A DNA stretch of 64,000 nucleotides from Bisporella sp. PMI_857. Its lineage: Eukaryota; Ascomycota; Leotiomycetes; Helotiales; Helotiaceae. Under the pieces are notes generated by a model that saw only the letters and a list, made by a program, of their open reading frames with translations, was not told where the DNA came from and did no database searches. Location of the stretch: the NCBI GenBank assembly GCA_021307315.1, contig JAJSPD010000014.1, positions 186,001 through 250,000 on the forward strand. The letters are read 5' to 3'. This document shows, one piece after another, positions 11,384 to 22,437 of this stretch; position 1 is the stretch's first letter; the number at the start of each line of letters is the position of its first letter. A program made the position numbers and the translations under genes.

Positions 11384-12229
11384 TCAATGCTTTTCTTTTT
11401 GTCGATTGTAGTTATGCGTTTGAAGTGTTCTCCCCCCTTCTCCTTCCTCCCGCTCTACGACATTCTCTATCCCCTCTTCAACCTTTCCTTCAGAATGCTC
11501 CTCCACACACCCACCACACATACACTCAAACCCATAAAACCTCTTTAGACCCTCCTTTTTATGCCCATAATTAATGGTAACCTCCTCGCCTTCCATCAAC
11601 GGTCAGCGATTCCAAAACACCATCCTGCCCACCGTTGTGACCCATTCAAACTCCGAGTTCGGCACACAGCTGTGATTGATTCGGCTTCCTGTTTCGAAAA
11701 TTCCATTTCTATCGCCTTTAACTATCTCAAATGCATTCCTATCCAGAATTTTTACGAGTAAGGAACGCGTCTTATGGCCTGAGTATGGGGAGAGGGAGTA
11801 ATATGCATCGGCTTGCGACACCGTCAGGAGAAAGGGGGCGTCAATAAGGCCGGCAAAGGGCGCATAGAATGAGACGGTAATAAGGGGCGTTTCGGCGAGG
11901 AGCAGCGTTCCTGAAGGAATATCGACGAGAGCGAACATGCCGAGACCTCTTCCGGGGGAGGCACGCATCTCGAGGAGGGTGCCGAGCGTTTCGGGGTAGC
12001 GTGCCGGAGGAGGTTCGCTGGAGGGTGGTGGGGTAGGAATATGTGGTTTTGGAACTCTGGTTCCGCCGTGGAAAGATGTCATTGCGTGGCGGCTTTGGAA
12101 GGGAGGTAAGGCTTTGTGATGCCTACGACTAATACCTTCTTCTGAATTTGTGGGAGTTCTTGCTCTCTCGAAGCTGGCGTCTGCAGATCTATGTGAGCAG
12201 ATTGAAAGATGGGTAAGAGGGTACGTCAT
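11384..12229 (-). pseudogene. SET-domain protein gene with an in-frame TGA
   Basis: Reading the minus strand from 12,229 gives a Pro-rich N-terminus, then a SET core: GRGLGMFALVDIPSGTLLL, later SRINHSCVPNSEFEW (the conserved NHSCxPN S-adenosylmethionine/active-site motif). A TGA at 11,605-11,603 then cuts the frame. The same frame continues with MEGEEVTINYGH, the conserved GEExTxxYG block, and a post-SET-like ECMCGGC cluster, to a stop at 11,384. No splice pair can remove the TGA, and one C-to-T change in an Arg codon (CGA) explains it. The likely ancestor is a SET5/SMYD-like protein lysine methyltransferase of fungi. The true start may be the internal MTSFHGGTR or an upstream exon. Confidence 0.6.
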
Positions 12230-13073
12230 GTACGTGTGGAAGAAGCACTTGGGGACGTGCTGAAGGCTAAGTGTGGAATGATAATTGCGATCAGTTGTAA
12301 GGGTTTGAACTGAAATTCATTGACTTTTACTTCCGTTGAATATGTATAATCTGCTTTTACATGCAGAATATGTTACGTGGTATCTTTCACCTTGGCAGGA
12401 GACTCAGTTTCCAGATGGACCAAGAAGCATAGGTTCCAATTCTCTCTTTCACTATATCTTGAACTCCGCCAACGTCCTTCTGTGCTTTAGAACGCTTCAA
12501 ACATAATGGATGCCTTCGAGGTATACTTGATTGCAAATTTGTGAACAAAAAGAAAGAGAGAAAGTTAAAGCCGATATGTGAGAACAACCCAGGAATCTGT
12601 GAAGGGTATTTTCTCACCATGAAAATCATGTAAGGAGAGTGAAAATGGAACTAGTGATTTGGCCAATGTGTATGATGCTCAGAGCATAGAATGGCTTGTG
12701 TCACTATATTTGTAGACAACAGCTGTACCATAAATAGCTCTGTAGATAGGACTAATGCTGAGTGAGGAATTAAATGCTGCATTATACATATATTGATGAA
12801 GGCGTTGGCGCGCCAGGCAGGTACAACGATGCGAAACATATGATGAGTTTGCAGGCTGAAGAGCAACATAGAGAATGCACAAACAGTCAGCCCCGATACT
12901 GATCCAAAAAATCTCGTTGATTCATTAATTCGCTGATGACTATGTAGAGTATGCTTGATCACGAATCTAGTGGAGGCCCTGAAAAGTAATGCTTACGCCT
13001 ACAATGCCCGGACCAACCGCCCAACGCCTATTCTATACAATATTTAACCATAACCCCGATTTATACCTGATCG
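12230..13073. other. Intergenic region
   Basis: Overlapping minus-strand ORFs (12,387-12,962) have no recognisable motif. No RNA gene or repeat seen. It separates the SET-domain pseudogene from the minus-strand gene at 13,074. Confidence 0.5.
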
Positions 13074-14404
13074 CTATCTCCCACCTGGCGGCCCTTGTCT
13101 CTTGTTTTGAAACCTTCGCAACTTGCAATCTGTAGACCTATGTTCCCAAGCTTTCGTTTTAGGATTCCAAAAAGCCTTAACATCAAAGACAAGCCATGCC
13201 GACGTAGCGTCTACTTCAACCAGTCCTGAGAGCATGATACAACCGCGTGGTGGTAAAGGTTTCAGGGGTTGAAACTTCCGTCGAAGTGCTTTCCTGCCCT
13301 CTAGTAATGGCCGGTAAAAGTGTGAATGTAATGAACTGATGATTCTACTGGCAGCGGCTTTGGTTTCCTCTGAGTCTAGAAGCGATTTATCTTTTTCTGG
13401 CTCCTTATCTAGAGGTGGAGTTTGCGATATGGCCTTCTCAGTATTAACAGACTGTGTTGGCTCACTCGCTTTTGTCACGACCTTGATGGGTCTACCCGTG
13501 AGTCGTGTGAGTCTACGTTGTGCATCTTCAGCAATTTGCTCTGGGGTTGGAGGTGGAGGGCCTGAATATATTCCAAGATAACGACCTAATCGTTTGGAAT
13601 CATCAAGAAGAATGGCTTTGTAAGTTGTGAAAACGGATTGGAAGAGGTGTGCCGGCCAAAGAATTCTTTGTAATTTGAAGACGGTATCCGAGTCGACAGG
13701 TACAGTCACCCACGAAATTTCGCCTTCGTCATCGATCTGGAGACCTGATCTCTCAAATTCAGGTGAGGGTACCAAGGGAAAATCCACGTCTAGCCAAAAT
13801 CTCCTCAACTTAAAATCTTTCCCGGCCCACACAACCAAAGGTAGCTGCTTCGAAGCATCTTCGCGTACTTGCTCGGCAAGTTGACCTGGAATACGTCAGC
13901 ACTTCCCATTCACCGTGGGCGAAGTTCCAGTTCGCACCTCTTAAACTCTCTAACAACGCTTGATTCTTGCTGATTTGAATGAATTCCTGCCATTCGGGAT
14001 CAGTTGCTCGATATGGGCGTGGAGGTATCGTTCTTGTGGTTCCTGGGAATGGAAAGAATATAGCAGTCTCTTCAAGTTCCTCTTCTTCGGGCGTTTCCTC
14101 TTCATCTAGAATGCTGGCAGCTCTGTCAAGTTGATTATCAACCAGTCTACCCCATACCGAAAATCCTAAGTAGATTACCGTTGCACCTATGAAAGCGGTC
14201 CTAATGTAGCGCAAGGTTAGCAAATATGGAGAGAGAGGGAGGAAGAGCATACCTCAGACGTAGGCGCCACGGCGATCTGCTGAACTGGACTTTGTACACA
14301 TTCTCTGGTTTGACGAGACCTTGCCGCAACCGATTTTCAACTGTTATAGGCAGCCTGCTCATTGACAGAGGGTTGGCCCTCGAACGGAGTAATAACCGAA
14401 ACAT
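13074..14404 (-). CDS. Single-pass membrane protein, probably mitochondrial, unknown function (408 aa)
   Basis: Exons on the minus strand: 14404-14253, 14200-13938, 13885-13074, with two short introns (52 nt each). The middle junction joins SLRG to QLAEQVRED. The first ~50 residues (MFRLLLRSRANPLSMSR...) are basic and Ser/Leu-rich without acidic residues until residue ~24, like a mitochondrial presequence. One hydrophobic segment follows (TAFIGATVIYLGFSVWG, about residues 52-69). The rest is soluble, with an acidic stretch (DEEETPEEEELEET), a PPPPTPEQ loop and a C-terminal fold ending QNKRQGPPGGR. I recognise it as conserved in ascomycetes but have no functional name; a role in the inner membrane is inference. 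It shares a 342 bp divergent promoter with the Vps3844 gene. Confidence 0.75.
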
Positions 14405-14746
14405 AGCTGTTCAAGGCCCGCCTTAACTGGGCGAGCCTTGCCTACAGATTAAGAGATTGTTGAGTGGGTGATATTCGTTGGCGCAGGAGCTTATATGATT
14501 AGAAATTATTTAAACACTCTCATCGTGATCGCACACATAGGGAAAGAGTGTTCTATGGTGCTAGACAGCGACAATGCGACAATGAAGTTGAAGTTGGCAA
14601 TTATTCAGAGCAAAGGCGGTGATGCGGCAGAATCACCAAATTGGGACAAGTAAATTGAGGTCTTGGCGCATTTCACAACCAGCTTGAACTGACGACGATA
14701 CTGTTTGGGCTTCCATAGCACAATTTCCTCCCCAGTTATCGCAACT
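14405..14746. promoter_or_regulatory. Divergent promoter region
   Basis: The 342 bp between the start codons of the minus-strand membrane protein gene and the plus-strand Vps3844 gene must hold both promoters and 5' leaders. No specific element is identified. Confidence 0.5.
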
Positions 14747-16061
14747 ATGAAGCTCACCGTAGGATTGCTGTAAGTCTCTCCCATCTACATTGCCGCGCTG
14801 CATATCGTGAATAGCTGCAATCGTAAATTCCTCATCAGGCATCCATCAAACTCGCAAACAAGTCCTAACTTCAGGCAGGCTATCAACTTTTGCCAGTCTG
14901 GCATATGCCGGATCAGAGGATGCAGGCGTCTATATTTTTCAGAAAGGAGAATGGCCAAGCTCTGCCAAACCTCCAGTTCTATCACCCGAGGAGGCGCGGC
15001 TTATCATGGCCCAACGATTAGGTGTACCGCAATACCATAGTATCGGCGATGAAAACTGGATACAAAATATTAACAAGTTTGGAGGGTCGCAAGAGCGAGG
15101 TCCAAACCAGGTCCCAGAGCTATTATTGGTTGTCGAAGGAGTCACAACGCAGACTGCTCTACCTCTAGGCAAACCCTTTATGTCCTTAGAGGCCGCCTTC
15201 AAAATAAGTAATCCTCCATCTTCGAGCTGGACACAACGGCTTGTGAGGGATTTGAGGAAACAGATTGGAGTTGGTAATGAGAAATGCGATATTGAAGATG
15301 ATATCGATCCCTTCAATACAAGCTGTTGGACTGGAAAGTCTAAGATCATTTCGATTGATTTAGCAGCAAAGGTATGATTTCCAGAACTATATTCCTATCT
15401 GTGCTAATGGATGATGTAGACACCTTCGATGCAGCAATTACGTAAAATAAAGGATAGGGTGATCGAGTCGGCGAATAATGGAGAGATGAACGTTGCGGTG
15501 GTTTTCATGCCGGAATCATGTCGATCAGCCAGGAACCCAACGAACCCATACGGTACCTACTCTATGCCATCTCAAGTTCAACTTGAACGGCGAGCTCAAG
15601 CTGAGGAACCAATGACCGGCATATCAGCCGCGCCATTGGTGCCCTCAGCAGTGGAATTGAATCGGGATACATCGTCTAATGATTCCAAACTGATCATCGG
15701 CGTGCCCAAGGTATGCCATACCTCCTTGGATAGCTGCAACAACGCGACGAACAGCTGTTCAGGACATGGCAAGTGCTATAAGAAATCCGGATCGGGTGAG
15801 ACGGCATGCTATACTTGCCAGTGTGTTGCATCACGTAGGAATTTCACATTTGGAGACTCTAGGAGAGCAGGGTTCACATTTGACTACTGGGGAGGTGCCG
15901 CATGCCAGAAGAAAGACGTTAGCGGTCCTTTCTGGCTGCTCACAACTTTTACGCTAGTTGTAGTTGGATTGGTCGCCTGGGGAATCTCCATGCTCTTTGC
16001 TATCGGTGAGGAGAAGCTTCCTGGGGTGATCGGTGCAGGCGTCTCGACCAAGGCAAGGTAG
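14747..16061 (+). CDS. Vps3844-like ER/secretory membrane protein (DUF3844), 385 aa
   Basis: Exons 14747-14769, 14879-15371 and 15420-16061. The first junction, placed at the AG before 14,879, rebuilds a signal peptide (MKLTVGLLLSTFASLAYA) followed by GSEDAGVYIFQKGEWP. The lumenal part includes a basic Arg pair (LERRAQAEEP). The C-terminal Vps3844 domain has an EGF-like Cys array (CHTSLDSCNNATNSCSGHGKC, then CYTCQC and CQKKD) and one membrane helix (FWLLTTFTLVVVGLVAWGISMLF, near residues 345-367), leaving a short cytosolic tail. The family is known as 'vacuolar sorting protein Vps3844, C-terminal'; its precise role is uncertain. Type I topology is inferred from the two hydrophobic segments. 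Confidence 0.88.
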
Positions 16062-17036
16062 GAGCAGGTTGCAGCGGATATGAACATGTATTATTGGGAC
16101 TGGTCGGGTGGCCGGCTTCCTTTTCACCGTTGGCGTTTAGAAGAGTGTATCTATCTTAACCTTGTAGGAAATATATGAGATATCATGGCAGCGGCAGGTC
16201 TTGATACTTGATCTGAAAGTTTCTGGTGTGCAGATCAAGCTTGTTCCTTGTATTTCTGTCAAGGGTTATGGGCAATTATTGTGATTGCTTTTGATTACTC
16301 ACCTTCGGCCTTGTTGGACTGGGCCTTGGGACAAGATCATCAAACCCGCGTATTGATAGAAAGTACAGGACGCGCTCATCTGATGTTCTGTCGCTGTGTA
16401 CGACTTCTGTGCGTTCATCTTTGGTTGTTAAATCTGCCAATGTTCTGTTTTAGCCATATTAAAAAAAGCATTATTTGAAATCCCTGCCTCGGGCTCTCAT
16501 TCTGTCTATTGTAGTCATGTCCGGTCTTATGAGCCTTAGAAGGGAAAACCTGAAGCTATTGCTATTGTAGAAGAACGAGTCTCACATCAGCTATTCGTCA
16601 CATGATCTCGCTCTCTCTGTTTTACAGCGAGCGGTTAAAATGAATGGGGCCCGGCTCTCAGCGCTTGTGTACATTTGTGCCTCAACCAATCACACTTCTC
16701 ATCACCCTGCATCGTACCGCTTACAAGGGTCAACAACCTTACCCCACGATGTGTATCCCGTCCTAGTCGTTGGCCATAAAGTGCGCCAAGGTACATTCAT
16801 TTCTATTCTCGGCACAATCGTGCGATTTCAGCAACGGGTATGCAAGTTGATATGCAACCCAAAAAAGATCATAGCCGCCCAGGCGATTAGGTGTCTGTGG
16901 TCGCTATAATGTATATACAGGCCGGTCCTGGAAACCCATTCATAGAACCATGGAGCTAGTTCTGTTGTACAAACATACTTCAGCAGAATAAGGAAGTGGC
17001 AGTATCTGGTATACTTTGGCTTGAGAGGTTTACATC
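16062..17036. other. Intergenic region
   Basis: 975 bp between two plus-strand genes. Short ORFs here lack any family signature. It must contain the 3' UTR of the Vps3844 gene and the promoter of the next gene; no element is identified. Confidence 0.5.
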
Positions 17037-18779
17037 ATGTCAGACCAGAAACCTCTGAGCAAGGGGCTGCAGTTGTTTCCTCCTCCGCCGAAAAAGGCCT
17101 CGAAGCCAGCCAGGAAACCGAGCACAAAGCGACATGCCTCAAGTTCTCAGGATCCCGAGTCCGCCATATCGCGGGCAAGGTCTCCATCGTTTGCTACTCC
17201 CATAGATGGAGGGCAATCGGCTCTAGACGGGCAACAGTCGTCGTTAGGTCGACAGACACCTCAGACAACCACTGCATCGCCTATCACCGTTCCAGGACCG
17301 TCATATCAAAGTCCGGACACAGCACGATCACACACTTCCTTCTCTGAAGCACCTACGCTGGTGCGAAGCAACAGCAATTCCTCCCATAACTCCATAGCTA
17401 AGCGCGGCCTCCATGAATCTCAGCGCGAAGAACCCATCATGCACTCCATCTTCCCACGGTACAACCCGGAACTTCCGCTTGAACACCAGGCATACTTCCC
17501 TACGCAAACTTCGCCTACACACATTCCTCGTGAAATAATCAATAGGCGACCATACTCTCCATCTTTGAACGAACGGTCCCCAATCCAGAGCCCTATGGCT
17601 TTTGGCACCAGTCCCGGTCGCTTCCCACGCGGAATTTCAGATGATCCACCTATGGTTCCCTCTAGTGTCGAGGAAATGAAGCAATTATGGAAGGTCGTGA
17701 ATGGATGGCGTGTCTCGCCATCAGAAGGAAGGACATTCTGCCTGAAACTCTCATCTGCTGCTGAAGAACCCGTGCATACGTTATCATGTGCAACACAGCC
17801 ATTTTATACGATGCGCATCATACCCACTTCCACATCTGGACAAATGACTTTGCTGCGGCACGACCCCTCAAAGTCGGCTGCCGATACACCATCTAAGCCA
17901 AGCATCATATCTAACTTTTCGAAACCTCGAGATACAGGGACGACAGAGGTGCTCAGCACGACCCTCGAAGAAACAGCAAGAAGATTACCACCAAACGACG
18001 GTCTCGTCGCTCTTCTCTACCCGCGCGCGGCCTCAAACATGGTTATCGACCTCGCCTCGCGATCCTCGCCGCGTTCCGACTTCCAGCAAGTCATGGAAGC
18101 AGCAGAGCGGGAATGCGGACGTTTAGTCTGGGATGAAGACACGAAGAAGTATTATTTGGTGCATCCAGCCCTGGTCACCCCCTTCGTCGTGGTCATTACT
18201 TCTTCGCCGGCATGGAGCCGAGTGGAATATGTCCTCGAGCATGCGGAGATGCCACGGAACCTGGTGCGACTGGTACGAGACGGAGCCGGCGGTGGATTCT
18301 TGGAGGTTGATACCGGTGCGGCTGGGCGTGTAGACGCATTTTACGTCGTGGACGTGGCTATTTGCGCCGTTTTGCTCGTTGCCCTTGCGGAGGAGAAGAG
18401 CCATAATATTGAGCGCTTTGATGCCCCTCCTTCCCTTGCACCTACATCACCAAAGTCACCCAAATCCTTAAAATCTCCCATTTTAGGCATGGGCGCCTTC
18501 TCTAAACTAGGCAAGAAGGAGAAGCGGGATGTGGAGAAGGAGATCAAGATGGAGGAATTTGAGCTGGATCTCGAGAGCCAGGATAGTTTGAAGAGTAAGA
18601 AGAAACAGAAGAGGAAGAGTAAGGAGAGCACGGACGATGAGGACGAGAAAGTTCCCGGGTGCTGTGGCTTGCTGTGGATGCTGATGAAGTGTTTTGTCTG
18701 GCTGGTCGCGGGCTTCTTCAAGTTGCTGGGGAAGATCGTGGGTTGGCTTTGCGGGCGTCTTACGAAGAAAGAATCATGA
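17037..18779 (+). CDS. Fungal 'acetylserotonin methyltransferase-like' protein, 580 aa, function unknown
   Basis: A single exon from ATG 17,037. The start MSDQKPLSKGLQLFPPPPKK matches an ascomycete family often labelled acetylserotonin methyltransferase-like. I see no methyltransferase SAM motif, so that label should not be trusted. Residues ~1-200 are Ser/Pro/Thr-rich and probably disordered; ~210-440 form a folded module (VNGWRVSPSEGRTFCLKLS to DAFYVVDVAICAVLLVAL). A basic/acidic Lys-rich stretch (about 485-535) precedes a Cys- and Trp-rich hydrophobic tail (CCGLLWMLMKCFVWLVAGFF, ~540-572), which could be a membrane anchor or palmitoylated segment. Localisation is inference. Confidence 0.8.
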   Translation: MSDQKPLSKGLQLFPPPPKKASKPARKPSTKRHASSSQDPESAISRARSPSFATPIDGGQSALDGQQSSLGRQTPQTTTASPITVPGPSYQSPDTARSHTSFSEAPTLVRSNSNSSHNSIAKRGLHESQREEPIMHSIFPRYNPELPLEHQAYFPTQTSPTHIPREIINRRPYSPSLNERSPIQSPMAFGTSPGRFPRGISDDPPMVPSSVEEMKQLWKVVNGWRVSPSEGRTFCLKLSSAAEEPVHTLSCATQPFYTMRIIPTSTSGQMTLLRHDPSKSAADTPSKPSIISNFSKPRDTGTTEVLSTTLEETARRLPPNDGLVALLYPRAASNMVIDLASRSSPRSDFQQVMEAAERECGRLVWDEDTKKYYLVHPALVTPFVVVITSSPAWSRVEYVLEHAEMPRNLVRLVRDGAGGGFLEVDTGAAGRVDAFYVVDVAICAVLLVALAEEKSHNIERFDAPPSLAPTSPKSPKSLKSPILGMGAFSKLGKKEKRDVEKEIKMEEFELDLESQDSLKSKKKQKRKSKESTDDEDEKVPGCCGLLWMLMKCFVWLVAGFFKLLGKIVGWLCGRLTKKES

Positions 18780-19212
18780 AGAGGGTTATGATGTGCAGGG
18801 ATTTTTGGTATCAGGAAATTCGAGGTAAATACGGGCTGGGATGGCGTTTTTGGATGGATATGGAAGACCATATAGGGACTGCTTGGACAGATTATGAGGG
18901 GCTCGGTAACAGGAACTGGGCATATGCGGGATGAACGACAGGATATCAGATCTCCAGGCATAATAACTGCGATCTTCGAAAGATTCGCGATTCAGAACCA
19001 GGTAAATAAATACCCGTGTTCTGTCGAAAAATATCGACATGCAATATTCGACATGTCAGATAGCCACTTAATACCATTTATACCACTTTTCTAAACATCG
19101 GGAACTTTGCGCTTGTCTACCACAATCATAAATTCGCTCTTCTCGAGGAATGGTATCATATCTGCGGCGCAGCAGCAGAGTTGCTTTCATCTCTTTCGGG
19201 TGCTTAGAGCTT
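18780..19212. other. Intergenic region between convergent genes
   Basis: 433 bp holding the two 3' ends of the converging genes. No distinct feature seen. Confidence 0.5.
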
Positions 19213-19999
19213 TCACCGTTTCCTTTCCCTGACCTTAAATTTCACACCCTCCTTATTTACCCCTCCAACCGTCGTGCTCTTCGCCATCTTGGCCCTTTGC
19301 AGATCCAGCGCCACCTCCGCATCCGTAAGCGCTTTTAATCTCGTCCTCGCAGCCTCCAGCTTGTTTTCTAATTTCTCCAGCGCTTTCTCTTGCTCTTTCC
19401 TCCTCTTCTTCTCTTCCCTGTCCACCACTACCTCATCCTCATCATCCTCATCCTCATCTCCCTCGTCTTCTGCCTCCCGTAACCGCTCGCTTTGCTCCTC
19501 GGCATCATCCACAAATACTACCTTCCTGCCATTCCCACGTATGCCCACCACCCGCTTTTCTAATTGTTCCACTTCCTTAAAAGCTTTGTTCCGTGCGGTC
19601 CTTACATATCCCAGATCCTGCGTCTTAAATAACCTTACCGCCTCTGTACTTAGCGCCACATTACCCCGGTCGCCGTTCTTCGTGCCCGTCCTTCCTTTGC
19701 CCATCGTTGAGGGCCCGGATGTCGAGAGCATAGCATGGTAAAATTCGTCGGGGTTCTTTTCTAGGACTTTTTGTTTGAGGGCTTTAAGCTTGGCTTTCTT
19801 GACGTTGAAGTCTTTCGCGCGGGCACTGTAATCCTGTGAAATCATTAGCACGAGCGGTCGCTGCATTCGCTCTCAAAGTAGAATATAAGATGTCTGCACG
19901 TACCTTGTGCTTCTCCAAGAGACCCCATTTCGCACGCTCCTCTGGCTGCCCGCGCTCGCGGTGATTCCGCCGCTGAACCGCATTTCTGAAAGAGGACAT
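19213..19999 (-). CDS. UTP11: U3 snoRNP protein Utp11 (SSU processome), 238 aa
   Basis: Exons 19999-19904 and 19833-19213, with a 70 nt intron; the join reads EKHK then DYSARAKDFNVKKAKL. Start chosen at MSSFRNAVQRRNHRERGQPE, the conserved Utp11 N-terminus; an ATG two codons upstream (20,005) is in frame but not family-like. The sequence shows the Utp11 hallmarks: basic N-terminus, GLLEKHKDY, LKALKQKVLEKNPDEFYHAM, then a coiled-coil with a long acidic run (EAEDEGDEDEDDEDEVVV) and a basic end (KFKVRERKR). Utp11 acts in the nucleolus with U3 snoRNA in processing of 18S pre-rRNA. Length agrees with the family (about 250). It is divergent from CMC1 with 261 bp between starts. Confidence 0.93.
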
Positions 20000-20260
20000 G
20001 TTCAATCTTTTTCTCTGTCTCGCGACAGAGAATTTGTATCTGTAGTGGGAAGTAGAGCAGTTGTCGTTGAGGATGAGTTTAGAGGGGAATCTCGAACTTG
20101 ATAAATTATTTTGCGGGACCTCAGTTGAAGCGGCCGCTAGCTTCGGGGATGTGGGTCTAGGGCTTCAACCTCACTGGCATCAAAAACATTCGATATCAAG
20201 CCTCTGCATCGATTGCCTTCGTCCAGGCTCCTGAAATTTGAATCGGAGCAGCAGAGGTTA
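20000..20260. promoter_or_regulatory. Short divergent promoter of UTP11 and CMC1
   Basis: Only 261 bp separate the UTP11 and CMC1 start codons. Next to the UTP11 start lies a perfect inverted repeat (listed separately). A GC-richer patch with GCGGCCGC sits near 20,130-20,137. Confidence 0.55.
20011..20032. promoter_or_regulatory. Perfect 9-bp inverted repeat with 4-nt loop
   Basis: Arms ttctctgtc (20,011-20,019) and gacagagaa (20,024-20,032) flank the loop tcgc. The repeat is 11 bp upstream of the UTP11 ATG, so it would form a hairpin in the 5' leader if transcribed, or it may be a dimeric protein site with the core TCTCGCGA-like centre. Function is not known. Confidence 0.5.
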
Positions 20261-20832
20261 ATGGCAGCCATGGTGCAAGAAGCACCAAAAGTTCAGGATG
20301 CTCGACGGCTTCCAATGCCGTCGCGGAATCCGCTTCCTTTGAGCTCAGCACAAGAAGCGCAAGTTCGAGAGCTATATCATGCGAGAGTTAGAGGGTTCTG
20401 CGCAGAAGAGATAAAACGTAAGAACTCCTGTGCCATTAGACAATCTGTCTTGCTCTATATAAACCCGAGATGGCTGACTTTGCTTTAGAATTCGCAGACT
20501 GCGCTCTTGGTCGTACATTCACAGCGCCGTTCGCCTGCCGGGCCCAGAATCGCGTCATGAACACCTGCATGATCAAGCATGCAACACCCGCCGAACAAGA
20601 TGCCGCGCGAGAAGAGTGGTTTGCTACGCGGTTACAGCGGCAAAAAGATCGGGAAGCGAGAGAGGAGAGGAGGAAGGAGCAGGAAAAGTTCCATAGAGAG
20701 TGGTGGGGTCTGCCACAGGAAGATAGGGAGGGAGAGAAGGGACGGGATGTGGTGAGGAGGGCAGAAAGAGTTGGCGGGTTTGGAGTGAGGAGCGAGGATG
20801 AGAATCAATTAAGTAAGGATAGGCATCGGTAG
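20261..20832 (+). CDS. CMC1: COX assembly mitochondrial protein Cmc1-like (twin CX9C), 166 aa
   Basis: Exons 20261-20417 and 20489-20832; joining gives EEIKQFADCALGRTF. The protein has the twin CX9C pair: Cys47/Cys57 and Cys69/Cys79, each pair separated by nine residues, diagnostic of intermembrane-space proteins imported through Mia40. The blocks FADCALGRTFTAPFACR and NTCM are typical of Cmc1, a copper-binding factor for cytochrome c oxidase assembly. The C-terminal part (ATPAEQDAAREEWFATRLQ onwards) is a charged helix rich in Arg/Glu. Start ATG 20,261 gives a normal N-terminus; no upstream in-frame ATG is close. The neighbour across the short promoter is UTP11. Confidence 0.88.
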
Positions 20833-21559
20833 TGATGGAGTGGAAAGTATCTGAGGGATCATCGAACTGCGGATCGTCGATATCAAAAAGACGAAGTAGC
20901 CTTCTTACGAAAGGAAGAGAGGGGAGACTGCATTACGTGGAGTTTGGGCATATGCATGGTGTTCTGGACTGCAAGTTTGGCGAGACTTGTGGGTAAGCTG
21001 TATATATGTATATTATGGATATATAGAATCACCATTCTGGTTCAACGTGGTGTTTTCTCGAGAAAGCAGATATATAATGCTTGATCTCGTTGATTCGTGA
21101 AATATAAGTTCTACACCTTTTCAGCATCAAAAAGGTGAGTATGCATGTTCATCCGCGCATACATGCTACAATCACATCACTTCACTTCACGTCAGAGTCA
21201 GGCATAATTTGTCAAAATATAAAAGCCATTTCATTCAGTGCGCGAAGCACAATCCGAAGCCAAAAACCCCAAGAACACCACCAACACCACCACGAAACAC
21301 CACCCATCATTCACCCAGGCCAGGACCGGCGGCCCTGCCGAGCGCAACCCTCCCCAGACATCGAATTTTATAGCCAGCTCGTCTGCACAGAAGCTCAAGG
21401 ACCTGACGACCGCACTGAGTCGAAGCTAGCCCGACGAGGAACGCACCAATCCTGCCTCGCACCACAAAAACCCCCCGTCAGCCCCCCCCCTCCAAAGCGA
21501 AAGAACAACGAAAGAAGAACAAAATCGCACCCCTCGAAAACGCACCACCAACCGCCAGA
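20833..21559. other. Intergenic region between convergent genes
   Basis: The plus-strand ORF here (21,135-21,590) is mostly a shadow of low-complexity Pro/His codons opposite the neighbouring gene. No independent gene, RNA or repeat is supported. Confidence 0.5.
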
Positions 21560-22437
21560 TCAGAAGAACGGCGGAGTGTCCGAGCCATAGTAGACCCGCA
21601 GAGCATCCTCTTGCGAGAGATACCCCCTCTGGAGGAGGCACTCCAAGATATCGGCCTTGAGCCCCTCGTCCTCGCTGTCCGCGAGATGGATCAGGAAGTG
21701 CCGGAACGAATCCTGGGCAGATGGGAGGGGAGGTGGCGGAGGAGCCGGGAAGAGGGGAGGGACACGCCAGCTGGGGAGCCGTGGTTGGACCAGCTCGTAG
21801 GGAACCCAGTTGATGAGCTCCTCCAGGGTCCACGGCCCAGGCCCGGGGGTCGGTCGTGGTCTCGATGGGTCCGGAGGGACGTACGTCGAGCTGACGGTGA
21901 TGGGGGGGTAGCCCGGGTAGCAGATCGTGGATCCGGGCTGTGGGATGCCGGGGAGAGGGGGCACGTAGTTTGGTGCTTCCTGTGCCGCAAATGCAGCGAA
22001 GTCCGAGTCCTGGTACGATGATGAGGGGGTTGCGGCAGGAAGGGACCACATTGGCACTTCCTCTGACTGGGGAAGCTTAATACTATTAGTATCGAAGATC
22101 TCAGTTGGATGTAAGGTTAATAACGCACTTGGATGGCACCGTCGTTAGGCACCGCCGCGTCCCAATCTGGTATGGATGCTGGTGCTGGTGCTGGTACCGG
22201 GGCTTGTTGGTAGATAGGCTGACCACCGTCAGTTATCATTGTATATATATATAGATGCCACGAATTACTTACATCTGTTGGTGCCCCGACCGCGGAGATA
22301 GGTTTCGGTTGAAGTTGGCTGGTGACACCAAAGGCTGGCAATGGTTTCTGTCCTGCCAGCGCAGACCCAGTGGGAGCGGCAACAGAGGTGGAGCCCACAG
22401 TAGACTTCTCGGTGATTCGAGACTCCGCGTTACCCAT
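21560..22437 (-). CDS. Proline-rich protein with N-myristoylation-type start, 253 aa
   Basis: Exons 22437-22273, 22218-22129 and 22066-21560, each junction in phase 0. The N-terminus MGNAESRITEKS fits the N-myristoylation pattern (Gly2, Ser6). The middle has an Ala-Pro repeat (PVPAPAPAS) and many Pro (PPDPSRPRPTPGPGP). The C-terminal ~100 residues look folded: WTLEELINWVPYELVQPRLP, then DSFRHFLIHLADSEDEG and GYLSQEDALRVYYGSD. I do not recognise the family. Membrane attachment through a lipid is inferred from the first six residues only. The 5' flank (22,500-22,560) is purine-rich. Confidence 0.7.
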
